Shown here: positions 1 through 5,365 of the stretch, piece by piece
Layout of the letters: each line of letters begins with the position of its first letter
How positions within the stretch are numbered: position 1 is the stretch's first letter
Origin: Pseudomonadota bacterium
GTDB taxonomy: Bacteria > Desulfobacterota > DSM-4660 > Desulfatiglandales > B25-G16
NCBI GenBank assembly: GCA_030633645.1
Contig: DAOVRY010000088.1
Span: forward strand, 1 to 5,365
Direction: 5' to 3'
DNA length: 5,365 bases
Position numbers and translations under genes: made by a program
The notes under the pieces: model-generated
Told to the model about the DNA's origin: nothing
The model's input: the letters and a program-made list of their open reading frames with translations, nothing else
Database searches by the model: none

Positions 1-101
1 CCTATGATTCTAAGGCTTAGGAGGCAATAAACCATTTTGAATCGACCCAGTAAGGGGCCATGTTATAGGGCATAACCAAAAAAAAGACATCCATACCCTG
101 G

Positions 102-135
102 ACTTTGACGTTACCCTGAGGTCAAAGTGTTTTTT
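102..135 (+). terminator. Weak rho-independent terminator candidate (inverted repeat plus T-run)
   Basis: The arms ACTTTGAC (102-109) and GTCAAAGT (121-128) are perfect 8-base inverted repeats around an 11-base loop. One G and six T (130-135) follow. This is the layout of an intrinsic terminator and could end a gene lying left of the window. The stem has only three G-C pairs and the loop is long, so it would be a weak terminator. The same palindrome could instead be a binding site for a dimeric regulator, because it sits just upstream of the possible bactofilin promoter. Confidence 0.35.
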
Positions 136-136
136 C

Positions 137-166
137 TTGCAATCAACAGAAAGATTGTGGTATTAA
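137..166 (+). promoter_or_regulatory. Possible sigma70-type promoter of the bactofilin/ATPase operon
   Basis: A TTGCAA box (137-142, four of six matches to the -35 consensus) and a TATTAA box (161-166, four of six matches to the -10 consensus) are separated by 18 bases. A transcript would begin near 173, about 30 bases before the bactofilin start. A T-rich stretch lies just upstream. This is the best pair I can see between the window edge and the first gene, but both boxes are weak and such matches are common by chance. Confidence 0.25.
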
Positions 167-201
167 GCCGCTGAAAAATCCTAACGTGGGAGTAGGGAGT
201 G

Positions 202-603
202 ATGAAAACATCCAAGGAAGAAATTAATGCCTTTCTCGGCAAGGACACAGAGTTTGAGGGTAAATTCTCCTTTACAGGTGCTGTGAGAATAGACGGAAAA
301 TTCTCTGGCGAAATTGAATCCAGCGGAACCTTGATAGTAGGGGAAAGCGCAACGATTACAGCCCAAATACATGTTGCTGATATGATAATAAGCGGAGAAG
401 TCCGTGGCGATATATTCGCTGAAAATAAGATCGAGATCAATGTCTCCGGCAAACTCTTTGGCAACATTCAAACCCCAAAGCTCGTCATTGAAGAAGGGGT
501 TATCTTTGAGGGAAATTGCAGAATGAAAGATCTGGGCAAAGCAACAAAGAAAGATCTTGGCCCATCTCCTAGAGAGACTGAAAACCTTTCCATTTTAAAA
601 TAG
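202..603 (+). CDS. Bactofilin (polymer-forming cytoskeletal protein)
   Basis: A 133-residue bactofilin (DUF583/PF04519 family). Bactofilins self-assemble without nucleotide into filaments that act as membrane-associated scaffolds for cell shape, polar structures or chromosome-segregation proteins. Residues about 13-107 show the short repeating pattern of a right-handed beta-helix: hydrophobic and small residues alternate, with turn glycines in segments such as VRIDGKFSGEI, LIVGESA, IISGEVRGDI and KLFGNIQTPKLVIEEG. A charged, probably disordered tail of about 25 residues follows. There is no signal peptide or membrane helix. I chose ATG 202 because GGGAG at 188-192 lies 9 bases upstream; a GTG directly before it (199) would add one residue and is also possible. 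The gene is 58 bases before the ATPase genes in the same direction, so it may be cotranscribed. The family call is firm; its role in this cell is unknown. Confidence 0.9.
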   Translation: MKTSKEEINAFLGKDTEFEGKFSFTGAVRIDGKFSGEIESSGTLIVGESATITAQIHVADMIISGEVRGDIFAENKIEINVSGKLFGNIQTPKLVIEEGVIFEGNCRMKDLGKATKKDLGPSPRETENLSILK

Positions 604-661
604 CCAGCATATTCCCGTTACAGCACTAAAGAAAAATTGTGGTCAGTAATAGAGGTTTAGA

Positions 662-973
662 ATGATCTTAGAATCCTTGCAAAAGATAAAGCAGGCAGAA
701 ACCGAGGCAAAAAAGAAGACACAAGAGGCTGTAGAAGAGGCAAAATGGCTTATTGAGAGTGCTAAAAAAGAGTCAGAGAAACTCTTAGTGGAGAAGATGA
801 GAGAGGCTCAAGGGCAGGCAGAAAAGATGAGAGAGGATGCGGGAGATACGGCAAAGAAGGAATGTCAGAACCTTTCAACTGAATGGAATAAGGAAACCGA
901 GGAACTCAGAAAACAAGGCCAGCAGAACATGGAAAAGGCCAAGGACTTCATTTTACGTTCTCTGTTAGGTTGA
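662..973 (+). CDS. ahaH: V/A-type ATPase peripheral-stalk subunit H (G-like)
   Basis: A 103-residue protein made almost wholly of charged, helix-forming residues (E, K, Q, A, R) with no membrane segment or globular core. This is the look of the A/V-ATPase stalk subunit called H or AhaH in archaea and G in V-type naming. It pairs with subunit E in a long coiled coil that joins the catalytic head to subunit I and resists rotation. The segment from about residue 8 to 95 is continuous predicted coiled coil, and an EKMRE motif recurs ten residues apart (around 44-48 and 54-58). The length is normal for the family. AGAGG at 651-655 lies 6 bases before the ATG. It is first in the ATPase series, and subunit I begins 4 bases after its stop. 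Sequence alone would support only 'coiled coil'; the position in the operon makes the assignment secure. Confidence 0.87.
   Translation: MILESLQKIKQAETEAKKKTQEAVEEAKWLIESAKKESEKLLVEKMREAQGQAEKMREDAGDTAKKECQNLSTEWNKETEELRKQGQQNMEKAKDFILRSLLG
794..836 (+). repeat. 13-base direct repeat inside the subunit H gene
   Basis: AAGATGAGAGAGG occurs exactly at 794-806 and again at 824-836, an offset of 30 bases or ten codons. The encoded KMRE motif therefore repeats at residues 45-48 and 55-58. It may be a trace of an in-frame duplication within the coiled coil, or chance in purine-rich sequence. Confidence 0.6.
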
Positions 974-977
974 TGTT

Positions 978-2924
978 ATGTTACGACCAACCCGGATGAA
1001 AAAGCTGCAAATCCTCGCACTCGAGGGATATAGGGATACCATAGTCAAGGGGCTCCAAGGGCTCGGTACTGTCCATCTTACTGATTATTCGGAAAAGCTT
1101 TCCGACCCCCCCTGGAAGGATCTGTTACAGCCTCACCCCCTGTCTCCACATGTTCGGAAAATAGCTACACAGAATATCGCGCTGAATCGCTTGCTCGATC
1201 TTTTTGAACGCTATGATCCCGAGGCAAGAGAGGGTTTTTTCAAGGCTGTTTTTGCTCCCCTACCACCAAAGAAGCTCGAGAGCAGAGAGGTCTTTGGTGC
1301 AGAGCTTATTGAGACTGTTGATGGAATTGTTGAAAAGGTCGAGGGTGAGGTGGAGAATCCTGTTAAGGATCTCGAGAAGATCGAAGAAGAGATTGCAGAA
1401 CTCCGGAGGAGCAGAGGATTACTGGAACTGGTTTTGTCTTTAGAGATTGACCTAAGAGACGTTGGTGAGTCGGACTACTTATCTGTCTCTATAGGGATTG
1501 CCCCGAAGGAAGCCTTGGAAAGCATAAGAGAGAGGATAGAGGATCTAACAGACAATACCTACTATCTTGGGGCTCGCGAGACAACTGAGAACAAGCTCGT
1601 AACAGTAATAATCTGCCTCAAGGAGCATGCGTCAACCGTACTACCCAATCTTCGCCGCCTGAACTGGGAAAGGATTGAATTGGAGGGTCAAGAGGGAAAA
1701 CCACAAGAGGCAATTGATTCCATTGATACCAGGTTAATGGAATTGGGCCAGGACAAGACAGAAAAGGAGCAAATTATTGTTGATGCTGCTCGGAGATGGC
1801 GAGACGAGCTTAAGAAGTACCAGGAATTTCTCATGATTGAGCGGCAGAGACAAGAAAGTCAGACTAAATTTGCAAGGATGGAGCACATTGTGGCTCTTGA
1901 AGGTTGGATCCCCCAGCACTCGGTTACCCGGGCCGTTGAAGAGATACAAGGGGTCAGCAATGGGGCATGTGTGGTAGATATATCGGATCCCGACGACAAG
2001 GATGATGTGCCAGTTCAGTTGAAAAATCCTAAATTTTTTAAGAGCTTTGAGCTGCTAACGCGTCTGTATGGCTTGCCAAGCTATAATGGGGTCGATCCTA
2101 CCCTTTTCTTAGCTCCGGGTTTCCTCTTGTTTTTTTCAATTATGTTAACCGATGCGCTGTATGGGGTAATCGCCCTTGTTTTGGGCATGTCATTGATAAG
2201 GGGAGGGGGAAGATATAATGAGGCCATCAAGGATGGCGGAATCATCCTTTCCTCTGCCGGAGTTGCCACAATCATCATAGGTGCCCTGTCTGGGGGATGG
2301 TTCGGGGGGTTTGGCCTTAGGGTGCCCGTGCTAGCAGCGCTCCAGGTATTTGATCCCATGGTTCAGGTCACCACCTTCTTGCTGATCGCTCTTATTATTG
2401 GACTCACTCACGTTAATATAGGTGTGGTGATCAATGTTGTGGACAGGCTCAAAACAGGACAGGTGTGGAAAGCCATGAGCGGAAATCTCTGGTTTTTGTT
2501 TATTCAGCCAGGGCTTTTCTTCTTTCTGACAGGCCATAAGTCACTCGGCTACATATTCATCGTTATCTCTCTCATGCTGCTCTTTGCGGGACATAAAGCC
2601 ATGTCAATGTTCCAAGTAACCGGATTCATGGGGGATATTCTCTCTTATGCTAGGCTTATGGCCTTGGGGCTGTGTACGACGGGGATTGCCATGACCGTTA
2701 ATGTGCTCGCTGGCATGCTCTCCGTGGTTGGTGCAATCGGGACAATTTTTGCTGTGATTATCTTTCTCTTTGGGCACCTCTTCAATTTTCTCATTAATGC
2801 CATGGGAGCCTTTGTTCACGGCTTAAGGCTGCATTACGTAGAGTTTTTTACCAAATTTTATCAGAGCGGGGGAACAGAATTCAAACCCCTTGAAATGAGA
2901 TTTGACATAGTAGAGATTAAATAG
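978..2924 (+). CDS. atpI: V/A-type ATPase membrane stator subunit I (a subunit)
   Basis: A 648-residue homologue of the a-type stator subunit (V_ATPase_I family), which forms the two ion half-channels against the rotor ring. The length matches the family, about 650. Residues 1 to about 345 are the cytoplasmic arm, with coiled-coil stretches near 114-155 and 245-300 and the hallmark GWIP at 309-312. The membrane domain starts at the conserved DPT (373-375) and has seven or eight helices up to about 612. Arg559 in SYARLMALGL corresponds to the essential stator arginine (R735 in yeast Vph1). Arg617 and His614 in VHGLRLHYVEFF correspond to Vph1 R799 and H796. ATG 978 has AGG at 967-969 and starts 4 bases after the H stop. 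A second in-frame Met at residue 7 is a weaker alternative, since homologues usually keep a few residues before the MKK-like segment. The gene looks intact. Confidence 0.96.
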   Translation: MLRPTRMKKLQILALEGYRDTIVKGLQGLGTVHLTDYSEKLSDPPWKDLLQPHPLSPHVRKIATQNIALNRLLDLFERYDPEAREGFFKAVFAPLPPKKLESREVFGAELIETVDGIVEKVEGEVENPVKDLEKIEEEIAELRRSRGLLELVLSLEIDLRDVGESDYLSVSIGIAPKEALESIRERIEDLTDNTYYLGARETTENKLVTVIICLKEHASTVLPNLRRLNWERIELEGQEGKPQEAIDSIDTRLMELGQDKTEKEQIIVDAARRWRDELKKYQEFLMIERQRQESQTKFARMEHIVALEGWIPQHSVTRAVEEIQGVSNGACVVDISDPDDKDDVPVQLKNPKFFKSFELLTRLYGLPSYNGVDPTLFLAPGFLLFFSIMLTDALYGVIALVLGMSLIRGGGRYNEAIKDGGIILSSAGVATIIIGALSGGWFGGFGLRVPVLAALQVFDPMVQVTTFLLIALIIGLTHVNIGVVINVVDRLKTGQVWKAMSGNLWFLFIQPGLFFFLTGHKSLGYIFIVISLMLLFAGHKAMSMFQVTGFMGDILSYARLMALGLCTTGIAMTVNVLAGMLSVVGAIGTIFAVIIFLFGHLFNFLINAMGAFVHGLRLHYVEFFTKFYQSGGTEFKPLEMRFDIVEIK

Positions 2925-2937
2925 AAGGGAGATTTTT

Positions 2938-3423
2938 ATGGAATTATCATCGGGAGCAATATTGGCAATTATTGGGGCAGCCATTTCGATGGGCTTGGCT
3001 GCGATTGCCTCTGGGATCGGCGTGGGTTTGGCTGGTGTTGCAGGGGCTGGCGTTATTTCAGAGGATCCAAAGAAGTTTGGGCCTGTTTTAGTGCTCCAGG
3101 CCCTGCCGCAAACCCAAGGAATATATGGGTTCCTCGGGGCTGTGTTGATTCTCATCGGGGTTGGCGTGCTCGGGGGAGTGGTCAAGGAAATCCCGATAGG
3201 CATGGGGTATGCTGCACTGGGAGGCGGCATTGTTATTGGTCTCAGTAGTTTTACGGCAGTTGCTCAGGGAGCGATAGCTGCGAGCGGTATGGGCGCGGTT
3301 GCCAAGAGGCCTGAGACATTTGGCCAGGCGGTTGTCCTGGCAGTCATGGCAGAGACCTTTGCCATTTTTGGTCTCCTTATAGCTATCCTGATTTTTGTGG
3401 GAACCAAGATCATGGGTGGTTAA
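2938..3423 (+). CDS. atpK: V/A-type ATPase proteolipid subunit K (c-ring), Na+-type
   Basis: A 161-residue, very hydrophobic, glycine- and alanine-rich protein with four membrane helices formed by two fused hairpins, like E. hirae NtpK. It builds the rotor ring that carries ions past subunit I. The two halves resemble each other: DPKKFG...LVLQALPQTQGIYGF and RPETFG...VLAVMAETFAIFG. The second half has the ion-binding carboxylate Glu139; the matching place in the first half has no acid. NtpK binds Na+ through L61, T64, Q65, Q110 and E139. Here Leu56, Thr59, Gln60, Gln110 and Glu139 occupy the same positions in the same motifs, and Tyr63 matches NtpK Y68. This predicts Na+ coupling and one ion per double hairpin. 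A good ribosome site, GGGAG (2927-2931), lies 6 bases before the ATG, 13 bases after subunit I, as suits a subunit needed in many copies. Confidence 0.96.
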   Translation: MELSSGAILAIIGAAISMGLAAIASGIGVGLAGVAGAGVISEDPKKFGPVLVLQALPQTQGIYGFLGAVLILIGVGVLGGVVKEIPIGMGYAALGGGIVIGLSSFTAVAQGAIAASGMGAVAKRPETFGQAVVLAVMAETFAIFGLLIAILIFVGTKIMGG

Positions 3424-3429
3424 ATCAAA

Positions 3430-3464
3430 CCTCTTCCCTGAATACCGTTTCTATATAATAGAGG
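3430..3464 (+). promoter_or_regulatory. Possible stem hiding the subunit E ribosome-binding site
   Basis: CCTCT at 3430-3434 is the exact complement of AGAGG at 3460-3464, which is part of the GAGGAG Shine-Dalgarno site (3461-3466) of the next gene. Pairing would need a 25-base loop, so the structure is weak on its own. It lies in the longest spacer within the ATPase genes (48 bases), between the many-copy proteolipid and the two-copy stalk subunit. A translational step-down here would make sense, but the evidence is only this short complementarity. Confidence 0.2.
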
Positions 3465-3471
3465 AGCAATT

Positions 3472-4122
3472 ATGTCAGAACCAGGGGTGGAGAAAATAAT
3501 ATCTCATGTACAGGCCGAGGCCGAAAAAGAGATATCTGAAGTACTGCTTACCGCTCAAACAGAGGCAGCAAAGATCAAGCAGGCTGCCCAGGAGAAAGCA
3601 GAGCAGGAGGTTGAGAGAATTCTCTCAAATGGTAAACGCCTTGCCTCCCTTGAAGAGCAAAGGATGTTAGCTGAGACTAAGATCGATGTACGGCGAAAGC
3701 GGATGAATGCCCGGGAAGAGGCGATCGATAGTTCATTTTCAGAGGCCAAAAAGGTTTTGGAAGCGTTAGCTGCACAAGGGAAACAGGACCATTTTGCCTA
3801 CAAGGACATCTTGTTCAACTTGATTGCCTCTGCCTCTGAAGTTGTTGCCGGCGACAAGCTCGAATTAGTCCTCAATCACAGGGACAGGAAAAGCTTCAAT
3901 AAAGAAACGTTAAAAGAGGTGGGCGAGTTGGTCAAACAGAGGACCGGGAGAAGCATATCTCTGGTCTTGGCCGATGAACCCATGCAATTTCTGGGAGGTG
4001 TGGTTGTTCGGGATTTGGAGAAATCGGTGGAAATTGACAATACCCTTGAAACCAAATTGAACCGGCTTAAAGAGGACATACGGGTAGATGTGGCCAAGAT
4101 CCTTTTTGGGGATAGGTTATGA
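3472..4122 (+). CDS. atpE: V/A-type ATPase peripheral-stalk subunit E
   Basis: A 216-residue subunit E (vATP-synt_E family). It pairs with subunit H in the peripheral stalks that tie the catalytic A/B head to subunit I. Residues 1 to about 100 form a long charged helix rich in A, E, K and Q (coiled coil). Residues about 110-216 are the globular foot that contacts the top of the catalytic hexamer. Its family signature is visible as LGGVVVRD (174-181), followed by VEIDNTLETKLNRLKEDIR and the terminal VAKILFG. The length is slightly above the usual 185-210. GAGGAG (3461-3466) lies 5 bases before the ATG. The stop overlaps the next start in an ATGA arrangement, which suggests translational coupling with subunit C. 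There is no sign of damage. Confidence 0.94.
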   Translation: MSEPGVEKIISHVQAEAEKEISEVLLTAQTEAAKIKQAAQEKAEQEVERILSNGKRLASLEEQRMLAETKIDVRRKRMNAREEAIDSSFSEAKKVLEALAAQGKQDHFAYKDILFNLIASASEVVAGDKLELVLNHRDRKSFNKETLKEVGELVKQRTGRSISLVLADEPMQFLGGVVVRDLEKSVEIDNTLETKLNRLKEDIRVDVAKILFGDRL

Positions 4123-5174
4123 TTCGCGATGTTCTTTCATACCTGTACGTCAACGCAACAGTAATGGCGAAAGAGGGAAAGTTCATTTCTGCAGGGAGAT
4201 GGGATGATCTGTGGGGATGCACCTCGCCTGGAGAGATCGCGTCTCTGCTGGAAGGAACAGATTATTTTCCGTATCTCTCAGAGGCAGCAGTTCATGAGGC
4301 CCGGGCATTGGAAAAGGCTATTTTGGAAGAATTCTCCGCATTAGGGCAGGAGATTTCCAAGATTATTCCGAAAGGGGCATGGCCAATACGAGAGTATCTC
4401 CTGAAAAAATGGGATGTTATCAATTTAAGGACCGCACTGCGGGGAATGCATGGAGGGCTACAAAAAGAGCATCTCATGGATTCCTTTCTCGAGGGAGGCG
4501 AGTTGAATGTTACCTTTTTCAAGAGCTTCCTTGATGCAGAAGGCATGGACGATTTTGTGGCGCTGTTGACAGGAACCCCTTACCAGGTATTGGGCGAGGG
4601 TTTGGCTCGGTACCATGAGACTCACAATCTGTTTTTTTTAGAGTCTTTGCTGGATAAGGTTTTCTGGGAAGATTTATGGACAAAGGTTTTGAAGGCCAGA
4701 GGAATCAAGGAATTCAGAGAATTTGTAGAGGTCTGCGTTGAAACGCACAACCTCAAGATCATTTTGAGGGCCAAGAGTGACGGTCTCCTTCGAGAAGATA
4801 TTGATCCCTTTCTCATACCTGAGTGCGCAATCATTGATAAACTGCTCTCAACCTTTGATGAAGAGGACCTGCCGGGCCTTTTACCGCTCCTGGAAGAAAC
4901 ACCATATTTTGAACCCCTTGTAGGTGCACAGCATGAGTATGAAAGAACCGGCTCTGTTGTGGCCTTTGAAGAGGTGCTCGATAGCCAGGCCCTTAATAAG
5001 GCACAAGATATTAGGAGAAAAAAGCCGTTTGGCCCCGGTCCTCTCATCGGCTTTCTGGTATCAAAGGAAACAGAAGTAAAGAATCTTCTGGCTATTGTTA
5101 GGAGCACAGAGGTTGATCTGAGTAGAGATGAAGTCAGAGAGTCAGTAATGAGGAAAAAATGGAAATTGCCCTGA
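4119..5174 (+). CDS. atpC: V/A-type ATPase subunit C (d/AC39-like rotor socket)
   Basis: A 351-residue member of the vATP-synt_AC39 family (subunit C in A-type, d in V-type naming). It forms a funnel-shaped, all-helical socket that sits on the K ring and holds the base of the D/F central shaft. Family traits are the N-terminal LYVNATV (9-15) and a threefold succession of similar helical units. Each unit ends in a segment of the kind DVINLRTALRG, HNLKIILRAKSDGL or EVKNLLAIVRSTEVDL, with the consensus N-L-x-x-I-x-R. The length is within the family range (about 320-390). It begins in a 4-base ATGA overlap with subunit E, with GGGGA (4108-4112) as ribosome site. It ends 16 bases inside subunit F, so the three genes are tightly coupled. 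The overall sequence is diverged, but motifs and position make the call safe. Confidence 0.93.
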   Translation: MIRDVLSYLYVNATVMAKEGKFISAGRWDDLWGCTSPGEIASLLEGTDYFPYLSEAAVHEARALEKAILEEFSALGQEISKIIPKGAWPIREYLLKKWDVINLRTALRGMHGGLQKEHLMDSFLEGGELNVTFFKSFLDAEGMDDFVALLTGTPYQVLGEGLARYHETHNLFFLESLLDKVFWEDLWTKVLKARGIKEFREFVEVCVETHNLKIILRAKSDGLLREDIDPFLIPECAIIDKLLSTFDEEDLPGLLPLLEETPYFEPLVGAQHEYERTGSVVAFEEVLDSQALNKAQDIRRKKPFGPGPLIGFLVSKETEVKNLLAIVRSTEVDLSRDEVRESVMRKKWKLP

Positions 5175-5365
5175 TCGGAGATAGACATACTGTGTGTGGT
5201 TTCAAGCTGGCAGGCATTGGAAAGACATTTCGGATGGAAGATTTGAGGGAAGCGGGTGTTAGAGCAGTGCTGAGGGATCTATTTGACGGCACAGTCGGCA
5301 TAATATTGGTTACTGAAAAGACAGCCGTGGAAATAGGGGATGTTCTGGATGAGGTGAATAGATAG
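5159..5365 (+). CDS. atpF: V/A-type ATPase subunit F, short form lacking the C-terminal third
   Basis: Subunit F is a small Rossmann-like protein of the central shaft that binds subunit D and stimulates ATPase activity. The start MEIALIGDRHTVCGFKLAGI is typical: IGD at 6-8, then G-F-K-L-A-G at 14-19. The second conserved strand, GIILVTEKTAVEI (47-59), is also present. GAGGA (5150-5154) lies 4 bases before the ATG, within the end of subunit C, which it overlaps by 16 bases. Family members have about 100-105 residues and continue with a strand of the kind LPxVxEIP and a final helix reaching into the catalytic head. Here a TAG ends the frame after 68 residues, exactly where that strand should begin. 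It could be a true short form, a nonsense or indel mutation, or an assembly error. The window ends on this stop, so the downstream sequence cannot be inspected. Confidence 0.85.
   Translation: MEIALIGDRHTVCGFKLAGIGKTFRMEDLREAGVRAVLRDLFDGTVGIILVTEKTAVEIGDVLDEVNR

Noticed and set aside
19..75. AGGAGG (19-24) followed by a possible TTG start at 37 as a small gene
   Set aside because: The frame is only 12 codons before TAA (73-75), and no start codon with normal spacing gives a longer product. The + strand frames open at the window edge close by position 30 and could at most be the tail of an unseen gene.
604..661. Separate promoter for the ATPase genes
   Set aside because: I looked for -35/-10 pairs and for a terminator stem in this spacer and found none of usable spacing; cotranscription from upstream is the simpler reading.
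2823..3230. Open frame of 135 codons on the - strand, rich in Pro and Ala
   Set aside because: It is the antisense image of the Gly/Ala-rich proteolipid gene and the end of subunit I; the composition is explained by that.
3454..3459. Perfect TATAAT as an internal promoter before subunit E
   Set aside because: No acceptable -35 box lies 16-18 bases upstream, and a transcript would start inside the ribosome-binding site (about 3466), leaving no usable leader.
4622..5188. Long open frame of 188 codons on the - strand
   Set aside because: It lies wholly opposite subunits C and F, is rich in Ser and Arg as antisense frames often are, and resembles no family I know.
5363..5365. TAG in subunit F read through as pyrrolysine or another amino acid
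   Set aside because: TAG also ends the bactofilin (601-603) and subunit I (2922-2924) at normal family lengths, so it is an ordinary stop here. No sequence beyond it is available to show an insertion structure.
1..5365. Defence system, mobile element, CRISPR array or RNA gene
   Set aside because: No transposase, terminal repeats, spaced direct repeats, tRNA-like fold or rRNA segment is visible; coding sequence fills nearly the whole window with one known complex.

Overview
The window carries the first part of a V/A-type (archaeal-type) ATPase/ATP synthase operon of a bacterium. A small bactofilin gene precedes it, and all genes lie on the + strand. Several features point to a bacterium: Shine-Dalgarno sites before most genes, GTG/ATG starts, short spacers or stop/start overlaps, and a bactofilin, which is a largely bacterial cytoskeletal protein. 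The mid-range base composition and a bactofilin next to ATP-synthase genes would fit an anaerobic Desulfobacterota (deltaproteobacterial) lineage. That placement is inference; there is no rRNA or other phylogenetic marker here.

Layout. Positions 1-201 hold no convincing gene. They contain an 8-bp inverted repeat followed by a T-run (weak terminator or operator) and a weak promoter-like pair before the bactofilin. The bactofilin is at 202-603. After 58 bases without a clear promoter come six ATPase genes: subunit H/G stalk (662-973), membrane subunit I/a (978-2924), proteolipid K/c (2938-3423), stalk subunit E (3472-4122), C/d (4119-5174) and F (5159-5365). The catalytic genes A and B and the shaft gene D are not in the window. 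In related operons they follow F, so they are expected just to the right.

How the genes work together. K forms the ion-carrying rotor ring. I holds the ion half-channels and the stator arginines. E and H form the peripheral stalks. C is the socket linking the ring to the central shaft, and F is part of that shaft. The proteolipid keeps the full Na+ ligand set known from Enterococcus hirae NtpK, with one carboxylate per four membrane helices. The machine is therefore predicted to be Na+-coupled with a low ion-to-ATP ratio.

The main oddity is subunit F, which stops at 68 residues against roughly 100 in the family. Its stop lies in a tandem ATAG duplication, and the other two frames also close just before it. 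I found no sign of a wholly new system; the rest is a well-ordered, intact ATPase operon.
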